Below, in pieces: positions 47,976-64,000 of a stretch of 64,000 nucleotides of DNA; the stretch's first letter is position 1; every line of letters begins with the position of its first letter. The stretch comes from Botryococcus braunii (Eukaryota > Chlorophyta > Trebouxiophyceae): NCBI GenBank assembly GCA_002005505.1, contig KV908439.1, positions 128,501 to 192,500 on the forward strand. Reading direction: 5' to 3'. Position numbers and translations under genes: made by a program. Under the pieces are notes generated by a model that was not told where the DNA came from, made no database searches, and saw nothing but the letters and a program-made list of their open reading frames with translations.

Positions 47976-48003
47976 CCGGATACTACATGAATGGTTCAAG
48001 GAC

Positions 48004-48044
48004 ATCCAATACTAAGAGTCGGATCCGACTCTTTAGTATTGGAT
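48004..48044. repeat. 41-bp near-perfect palindrome at the LINE fragment end
   Basis: ATCCAATACTAAGAGTCGGA is followed directly by its reverse complement with one extra T. It lies just downstream of the LINE fragment and could be its 3' hairpin. Confidence 0.9.
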
Positions 48045-48479
48045 CTAGATTACAGACAATTGTATCGTCATCCCTCAATTCCTTCATTTTTAACCTCCAG
48101 GCCCTTCAGCCATTATGGCTGGTCCTGGATGTAATATTTCCATCCTTCCTCCTTCCTTCCTTTGGTATCTGGCTCCTAGATTCCGTGTACCCGCATGTCG
48201 GACTTATGGTGTGCGGTTAGGATATGCTTCACTCTTCTTTTCTTCACTCTTTATATTATAAGGAAAATATCTGTACCATGGTACGATTCTGTACAGGGGG
48301 TTCTTTACAACCATCAAAGCTGAAGCTCGGACATCTGTCAAAACATTGAATGGGAAAGGAAGGATGGTATATGAATATACCGTAAGGAGCATACCGTATT
48401 GCATACATGGTATTACATCCAGGACAAGCTGGATGCCACTAGGGTTGAAGAGGAAGCTTAGGGGGGGGGGGGGAACACG

Positions 48480-48496
48480 CGCGCGCGCGCGCGCAC

Positions 48497-48576
<80 letters not shown>
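48480..48576. repeat. (GC)n(AC)n microsatellite
   Basis: GCGCGCGCGCGC passes into an AC run. Confidence 0.95.
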
Positions 48577-48579
<3 letters not shown>

Positions 48580-49854
48580 CCTGGACGGGGTCCGAGTCAT
48601 TCGCAACGCCTTTAAACGCGGCTCGAACATGCTACGAACAGCGGTGGTTCTGTACGCTGAGACCAATCCAGAATCAAGTTAACTCCAACGAACATTACGA
48701 GCAACACTATCTTCAAATACCACTGACGGCCACCGATTGTGAAATGGTACCATTCCACGATCAAAGCGCTTCCATACAGGCTTCAGGCTCCGAATCCTGG
48801 AACCATGCATGCAATTCTGGAACGATGCAATCCTGGAAACATGCGTGCAAATCCTGGAAACATATAGGCACAGCTGCCATTGAGACTCGAGCACAGTCTA
48901 AAAACTGGCATTCCCCTTGCAGCTGCATTGTAATGTATTGCAAATGTGAAGCATTATAATATAACCTTAATTAAGGTTATATTCCAATCCAGTACAAATT
49001 TCAAAGTTCATGTTTCCGTTACGGAACATCCAGCTGGCAAAGGTTCCAAAGCCTTGTTGCTTCAAAAACAACGCCCCCCCCCCCCCAAAACAAAAAAGGG
49101 AAAAAAAAAACATAATCATTATCTCAGTATGGAGTCATGATCAAGCACGGTGAACTTCAGGCCCTAGGCCAACATAATGGGGCCGGAAATTGGCAATTGT
49201 CTGCGTGGCCGAATCTGGCCGTGCTGGTATCGAATGGAGTGGAGTTCCTTCAGTTGTTGCTTTCAAATCTCCTCCGCTTCTCGCTTGCGCTACAGACCCC
49301 AGCCCCCCGGAGTCATTTTTGGGAACAAGTGCCAGCCTTTGAAATGAAAAGTGAAGTGGATTCGATCCGTAGCAGGAGACCATAACCCCTCACCCCTCGT
49401 CACCAACAAAACCTAAACCCCCCAAAACTGAAGTCCACCCATAGTCCCATAGGGTAGCAAACCGAGATCCAGCCTTATTTTGCTCCATTCCCTTGTGAGA
49501 AACCCCCGCTGAAGTATCCATGCCCATGCAACTGTAGTATATATAGCGCTATAGCTACTCATGCACCGCGTTACTTACTCCTGCTTCTCCTTCCCATTCC
49601 CCTTCCCACGAGTCCTTTGTCGTCTTGCAAACTTCTTCTGTTACATTTCTAGTTTTTGAAGCTTCTGGTGTTCGTCTTTGCATGCTAAAAGTTCGTGCAC
49701 AAGTCCATGTCGCTCGTCGTTTCTTTCTGTTTGGGGCAATCTTCCCTTCTTCCACTTCTCGATTATGTTCTTGTCAGTTGCAAGACCCCGTCTGCACGCG
49801 TGCGTGCATGTGTGCATGAATGCATGCCTGCGGACCTTCGTGCATGCGCGAGCG

Positions 49855-49970
<116 letters not shown>

Positions 49971-50419
49971 CATCGTCAAGGTGTATCATTGAACAGTAGA
50001 CCTGGGAGCCCCCGGGGGGGGGGGGGGTAAAGCAGATTGCTCCCCCACCTGCTTTCGAAGAGCATGGCACGGCCCTCATGACTTCTCGTGTTACTCGGAA
50101 ACAGCTTCGACAGACATGTGCGTAGCCCGTAGTGGATTGCTTCAGACTTTCACAAACAGCAACATGGTCTGCTTCAGACTTTCGCAAACAGCTTCAACAG
50201 ACATGTGCATATCCCGTAGAGGTCCGCTTCGAACTTTCACAGGTGCATCCTGGCTTTCCTCTGCCAGCCCCAGCCTAACCATTCTGTGCTTTGCAAGGGG
50301 AGGCGCTTTGTCAAGGGTCGTGCATCGTCAGCCAGCCTTGACTTGTCCAGGTCCGACCGGCTTCCCTTTGCGGGAGAGTGTACTGATGAATCCGCGCACA
50401 GGCGCGCGCGCGAGCACAC

Positions 50420-52657
<2,238 letters not shown>

Positions 52658-53692
52658 CTACACAGCCACAACCAACCAACTAACTAACTACCTTGCAAAT
52701 TTGAGGCTGCAGGGCACAGAGGAAAGAATCAGTGCGTGCCAGCAGTTTGATCGACATACACACTATGTTCTTGAACCCCTTGTGTGAGCTTGCGAGTAAG
52801 GTTATTGTCAGCACGCAGGCCACCAGGGACAGCCTGGGCCATTTGGAGGGACAAAGAATCAAACTTTGAGGGTGTCTTTCGATTAGTTTGCTGGTAAGTC
52901 AGAGTTGCGAAGCAGGAAACCTCACGCCCCTGATCCAATCTTTTGACGCCCTCTGGAAGTAAACTTGACTATTATGAATAACCTCACTTGGAGAACAAGG
53001 GCATACGTGGGCCAGGCTCCAAGAGTATGAAGCGCTCCACCCCCATGTCCGAAACGCTACAGACGATGCCGGTAGTAAACAAGCCTGCTCGTCAGTGCAT
53101 CGCAAAGCTCGAAGTTCCTCGTACAACATCAAATGGCCACAATTGGATTAGCAAGCACTCTTTTCATACCGCAACGAGCCCACGGTTTACTGCAGGGTTA
53201 GTGGCATGACCATTTTCACGGCAATCTAAACTGATCGTGACTGGACATGCACAAAATAAACAGTGCGCGCATCCGATTTACTTGAATTTAAATTAGATTG
53301 TGGATCTGACAAGCCTGGTAACATTCACAAGCTTCCGTTTCCTAAGCTTGGTGGGTTGCGTCGGGGGAGCGCATGATAGCACCGTATCGGTAGTACGAAT
53401 TTCGGTACGGTAGATTCCATATATCGGCCGCCTTTGTACAGCCAATCTGGATGAAACAGGCCGTATAACAACCACGACCTTCTGATTACGTATAGCCGCT
53501 GCCCTGTCACACAGCCGCCCTGTGACACTCTGTGCAGGCAGTTGATTTATCTTTCAAGCTACTGTCTGAACGGGAGACACGGTTTCAGTGCGTCCATCTC
53601 GGCGCTGCTCGTCGGCACGTATCCCTCGAGCTAAACTTCTGTTATCGTAGAATGTAGTCAAAGCAGATAGATAAGTTAGTTGATTTTAGGCT
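52658..53692. other. Region between MED19 and the metallophosphatase
   Basis: The two genes are divergent, so this interval should hold the missing MED19 5' exon and the promoters of both. I could not identify the exon or any clear promoter element. Confidence 0.35.
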
Positions 53693-59743
<6,051 letters not shown>

Positions 59744-59797
59744 CAGTCTTACTGGTGTCACTAACACCCGCTCAAGATAAGATTGCTTCTTGTGTAT

Positions 59798-59800
<3 letters not shown>

Positions 59801-59887
<87 letters not shown>
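59801..59887. repeat. (TG)n microsatellite
   Basis: A pure TG run about 60 bases downstream of the metallophosphatase stop codon. Confidence 0.95.
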
Positions 59888-59888
<1 letters not shown>

Positions 59889-60154
59889 TGCACGCACACG
59901 CGCAGAGGGAGAGAGAGAGAGAACGGGAGAGAGGGGGTTAGGGGGGGGGGTGTGGATGTGCCAAGTGCGTTAGCGGGAGCGCAAGCTCGCTGTGGAGGCA
60001 CATTCCTTAGGCGTTAACAGGCTATTTTCTCTCTTGATTCCCCCGCAACCCCCCTGGGGGACGACCGTCAGCAAGGAAAGCTAGATGGGATCTGGTGGGG
60101 ATTGTGGGGCGATCGATGCCTATGGGTATCCTCTGGAGCATGGATGTCCTGGGC

Positions 60155-60315
60155 ATGCCCATGGGATGGGGTGGGGTGGGATGTGATGTTGTGGGATGGG
60201 ATGGGATGGATGTGGTGGGATGTGGTGGGGTGGGATGGGGTGGGATGGGATGGGATGTGGTGGGATGGGGTGGGGTGGGGTGGGATGGGATAGGATGGGG
60301 TGGGGTGGGCTGGGA
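60155..60315. repeat. G-rich simple repeat, GGGATG/GGGGTG units
   Basis: Units of GGGATG, GGGGTG and GATGTGGTG alternate without long-range order. The plus strand is strongly G-rich in runs of three to four, so it could form G-quadruplexes. Confidence 0.9.
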
Positions 60316-62200
60316 TGCCCATATGGGCAGCGACTGCAGGCCTAGGCTGCAATCGCTGGCAGGCCCATACATGCATATGGGCGTAATGTATTTGAATGGT
60401 GGAGAATCTATTATAATACTTTACGCTCCCACTCTTTTGCAGAATATAGTGTGAAGCATGGACAGAATTTGTTTCAAGATGGAGAGTAAATCATGATGCA
60501 TTATTTTAAACTCTTATGTCACTTTATACTCTAAGTAGAGTATAGAGCATATGCGAAATTTATTACAAATTGGAGAATATACTATAATATCCAGAGCAAT
60601 GACTTTGAAAAACAAGTGTCAGCTGCCAGCTGGCAATGGCCCGCCAGGGGACCGCACTATGTTGTAGTATACGTCATGGTGTTCGGATAGCTATCCAGTT
60701 GGGCGAGCCGGTAACTTTGCTCATCATGAGCGCCGACGACGCACATCATAACATGGTGTTCAGTGCGCATATGCACGTTTACCCTGTACCGCATTGAGAA
60801 AGCTGGAGTCAGTGTGCATGGCGCGGTAATGGGATCAAGTCCCTTGCAGTGTTTCGTAGTCTGCACGGAGTTTTTACAATTCTGCGTAAGCTGCACCTTT
60901 CCCGTTAGGGAGGGTTGCTGATTTGGAAGCTTGCTTCTTTGGATCGGGCGGCCCTGTGATCCCATCGATGGTACCCGGGTAACATGTACAGGCCTGTACA
61001 TGTTACCAATGGTAGATGTACCTGCACGTGGTACATGTACCTGTACATGGTACCTGTACCTGATGAAGCTCACTTCTTTGGATGGGGGTTGCCCTGAGAT
61101 CCCACCGGTGCTACCTGTGCATGTTACTGAGGGTACAGGTACCGCTGATGGTACCGGGGTCAGAAGTCGCCCAAATCTGGAAAAACGTCAAAAAATTTTG
61201 AGATCTCGTCTATTAGTACAGATGCATCGACGGAGCCATCGTTGTATTGGGCAATTAATCAACTGAATATATGGGTTGGTTTTGCTAGGGGGCAATTGGC
61301 ATCTTTGGGTACAGATGGAGCCATCCTATGAGATCGACCGGGTATTCTTTCTGGTGAGTTTAGATGTTTTAGGGCAGTGGCACGTCTTAAACGGAAGGAG
61401 TGCTCATTAGCGAGTCATCACTCCCCTTCTACAGAAAGTTGTGCTGAGGGAAATGCGGCATGAGGGGCTCCAGTGTCAACGATTTGCCACATTGGCAACC
61501 ATTCCTCTTCGAGCCAAGGAGGCCCAACTGCAGTTTTGATTCATTGTACTTCAATATTGCGAATTACTGAAATCTCCAAAGTCATAGAGACGAACATTGA
61601 ATAAGTGTTGCGACTTTGGCAGCAAAAGTCAAGCCGGTGCAGTATGAGTCCGGCAAAATAGTGGCAGCTGAGAGTCAGTACACCTTGCAGGGGCCTATAC
61701 CAGTTTAAAATGCGGTGTTGGGGACGCGGACTAGTTTGAAAAACTGATCAGGGCGACCTATATACACCTATACAATTGTACAATTGCACTTGTACATTTG
61801 CATAGGGCAGTTTTGCATGGATGCAATTTATGCAGGTCAGTTATACATGTGTGACTGGCAAAATGGCAGCATTGTCACTGCAGACCATGTGAGTGATTTA
61901 GTAGGGAAGTACGTTTTAAGTCCTCCGAACTGTTGAGCTTGATGCCTTCAAAGTTCAGCTTTCGCATGCAGTGATGCTGCAGCAACTTTTTTAAATGCTT
62001 GACATTTGCAGCTCCCTTCCCGAGGCATGCGCCCCTCCTCCCGACTCCTCCCTCGTGCCCTCTGCCGGCGCCCTCCCGCTCCCCTCTCCCCCAAACATGT
62101 GTCTCCTCCAGGGTCAGGCCTGACTGCACGTATGTGCCCGTGCACGTGAGTGCCACCCTCCCTCCCTCCCCAAACACACGCGCATGCGCGCACGCGTACG

Positions 62201-62204
<4 letters not shown>

Positions 62205-62249
<45 letters not shown>

Positions 62250-62256
62250 AGACACA

Positions 62257-62335
<79 letters not shown>

Positions 62336-62360
62336 ACACACACACACGCGCGCGCGCGCG
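62205..62360. repeat. (GC)n(AC)n(GC)n microsatellite
   Basis: GCGCGCGC leads into an AC run with ACAGAC interruptions and ends again in GCGCGCGCGC. Confidence 0.95.
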
Positions 62361-62894
62361 CAGGGCTCCTTTGTTCCGTTGTTGTGAGGCTTACAGCAAT
62401 ATTGCAGCGCGTGCATTGGCAGCGCGATTGGTCCTTTGAAAGAAAAATGTATCAATAAAAATGAATCAACATGAACATATCTTGATTCTACATATACATC
62501 TATACACACAGTGAACAGTACACTTCTCAACCTTTGAGAATACCTACCCAGGGTTTCCGTTTACAAGCTGAGATTCCCTAGAGGCCTTGTCTATAGGTTC
62601 CCTACATTACAATTAATGGGTACAAGTATCTTAGTCTACTCAACCTTAGTCTACTCTTTCAACCTATTTCCCGAGCTAGCCCCTGGGAGCCGTGTAGGGA
62701 GTTCCCGAAGAAGTGACTTTATGTGAGGCCAGAGTGCAGCGCATTAATGTTCAATATTGCAACACATGCATATGGCCGTTACCCTCACCACGCACTAGTG
62801 TGCGCGTGTCTTCCCCCTTCTTTCCCCCCGCGTGTGTGCAGGGAGGAACGACGCGCGCGCGCGAGCGAGCGCGTGCACCCCCCCCCCCCCCGTT

Positions 62895-63143
62895 TCATTC
62901 TTGCCGTTCATGAGCCAAGCGGAATCGTTTGGCGAGGGGCAACTTGGCATCGTCGTCCTCAGGGCGGAATCTGGCCGCTGTCTTCGCCCGAAGAGTGTCC
63001 AGGCCCTCCTCATCTTCGGCCCACTCGATGACCAGCCGTCTGCCGTACAGATGCGCCCCAGTCACTGCCTCCTTCGCATTCAGCGCCTCCTGTTTCGTCA
63101 GGAAGTCGACGAACGCAAAGCCCCTGCGCACCCAGCGACCAAC
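62895..63143 (-). CDS. Terminal exon of an RBM19/Mrd1-type RNA-binding protein, partial
   Basis: The 83-codon exon begins after a CGACAG splice acceptor and ends at TGA. It encodes the second half of an RNA recognition motif: the RNP1 element RGFAFVDF, then [12 protein letters not shown], then [19 protein letters not shown]. It ends with a basic tail ([27 protein letters not shown]). The [12 protein letters not shown] block followed by LDTLRAKTA is characteristic of the last RRM of RBM19 (animals) and Mrd1 (yeast). These are multi-RRM nucleolar proteins needed for small-subunit rRNA processing. The first half of the RRM and all other domains must lie in upstream exons (higher coordinates). 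I did not find them before the window end, so the gene is cut by the window or has a long intron. Confidence 0.8.
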   Translation of the reverse strand, partial: VGRWVRRGFAFVDFLTKQEALNAKEAVTGAHLYGRRLVIEWAEDEEGLDTLRAKTAARFRPEDDDAKLPLAKRFRLAHERQE

Positions 63144-63374
63144 CTGTCGCAAGGGGGAACTCCTTGAAATGCGGGATCTCCTTCGAAGCCAGCAGCTTTG
63201 GGCACATGTCCGTTTTATAAATGCAAGGGAAGGAGTGGGAATATGTGCGAGTGCGTTTGGAGACCTCCTCTGTGAGGGAATGTCACCGCAAAGGAACAGT
63301 TGTCTTTGCGATGAACCGCCTTCTCTGGCGGTTTCTGCTGCAGCGGCTCGTTTCCTGCATGAACGTAGCCGTTG

Positions 63375-63555
63375 CAGCACAAACCGTGTCCTCTGTGATG
63401 CAGTACAAACCGTCTCCTCTGTGATGCAGTACAAACCGTCTCCTCTGATGCAGTACAAACCGTCTCCTCTGATGCAGTACAAACCGTCTCCTCTGATGCA
63501 GTACAAACCCTTTAGACCATCTCCTCTGTCACGCAGCACAAACCGTCTCCTCTGT
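63375..63555. repeat. Tandem repeat of about 24-28-bp units
   Basis: About seven copies of GATGCAGTACAAACCGTCTC followed by CTCT occur, some with an extra TGT. On the minus strand the units read in frame as RGDGLYCI repeats, but this lies upstream of the RBM19-type exon acceptor and is most likely intronic. Confidence 0.9.
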
Positions 63556-63612
63556 GATTGCAACCACCACGACAAGCATAGGCCAGATATTTTGGATGTC
63601 CCCGAGCTTTTG

Positions 63613-63645
63613 TGAACCCTAAACCCTAAAACCCTAAAACCCTAA
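63613..63645. repeat. Interstitial telomere-like repeat
   Basis: TGAACCCTAAACCCTAAAAC continues with further CCCTAAAA units, so CCCTAAA and CCCTAAAA are mixed. The leading TGAACCCTAAA matches the copy at 8924. Confidence 0.75.
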
Positions 63646-63929
63646 TTGGCCACCTGGTGCACGGGCATCCCCTGCCTTACCTTTGGCAGGGTGGGGAGCA
63701 GATGGACGGAAGGCATATACTTCTTGCACTGCCTTCATCAGCGTTGGGTTCTGGTGTGCCAGACTCCTACACTGCCATCTCCTACACTGCCAACTCACTC
63801 CACGCACACTGGTATCGTCTCCGTTTGTCAGCAATGCTGACTCAGCACCGCAGACACAAGATTTTGCTGGCATCAGGAAGAAGCACGTGGGCCTGTGATT
63901 ACGCGCCCGCGCGCGCGTGCGTGCGTGTA

Positions 63930-64000
63930 TGTGTGTGTGTGTGTGTGTGTGTGGGCGTGTGCGTGGGCGTGCGTGCGTGCGTGCGTGTGTGTGTGTGTGT
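63930..64000. repeat. (TG)n microsatellite at window end
   Basis: A TG run with GGCGTG and CGTGCG interruptions, preceded by GCGCGCGCG. It continues past the window edge. Confidence 0.9.

Larger units (their letters stand above)
59744..62894. other. No gene recognised; microsatellites, GT-rich minisatellite, palindrome
   Basis: This interval contains the TG run at 59801-59887, a GGGATG/GGGGTG array at 60155-60315, a GGTACATGTACC-rich stretch around 60965-61150 with a 30-bp perfect palindrome, and the AC tract at 62205-62360. No supported exon was found on either strand. Confidence 0.4.

Overview
This is nuclear DNA of a eukaryote, most likely a green alga. Genes are split into short exons by microsatellite-filled introns. 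The recognisable proteins look plant or green-alga-like (sterol C-24 methyltransferase, COX19, the Mediator subunit MED19). Short interstitial telomere-like tracts mix CCCTAAA and CCCTAAAA, the two types known from plants and some green algae. I cannot name the species. An intron-rich prasinophyte or related alga is my guess only. No bacterial operons, CRISPR arrays or phage genes are visible.

Layout. 2.4-4.6 kb (minus): a three-exon gene for a secreted protein I do not recognise. 4.7-12.5 kb: no convincing gene; local tandem repeats. 12.55-19.97 kb (minus): a complete eight-exon sterol C-24 methyltransferase gene (403 residues) with minisatellites in its introns. 20.7-29.8 kb: a nest of retroelements. 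A degenerate LINE-type reverse transcriptase is split by a complete 7.14 kb Ty1/copia retrotransposon (minus) with 691-bp LTRs that look identical, a 5-bp target duplication and an intact 1800-codon gag-pol. 30.2-32.55 kb (plus): an EF-hand protein gene. 32.6-44.6 kb: mostly minisatellites and palindromes, no convincing gene. 44.66-46.35 kb (plus): complete COX19. 47.6-48.05 kb: a second LINE 3' fragment. 50.5-52.66 kb (minus): MED19, partial. 53.69-59.74 kb (plus): a seven-exon membrane-anchored metallophosphatase of the PPP/ApaH-like type. 62.9-63.14 kb (minus): the last exon of an RBM19/Mrd1-type rRNA-processing protein whose upstream exons were not found.

Exon models were built by hand from conserved protein sequence, GT/AG sites and phase agreement. 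They are predictions and no transcript data were available. The genes are unrelated housekeeping functions (sterol synthesis, mitochondrial copper delivery, transcription, ribosome biogenesis, phosphatase) and do not form a pathway.

The most interesting item is a 90-codon ORF between the 5' LTR and gag-pol of the copia element. Its N terminus carries RTKQTARK, the first residues of the histone H3 tail, and its stop codon overlaps the gag-pol start as ATGA. Two other patterns stand out. Three introns in two genes carry duplicated copies of their own 3' splice site plus exon start. Perfect or near-perfect palindromes without spacer (26-43 bp) recur through the window.
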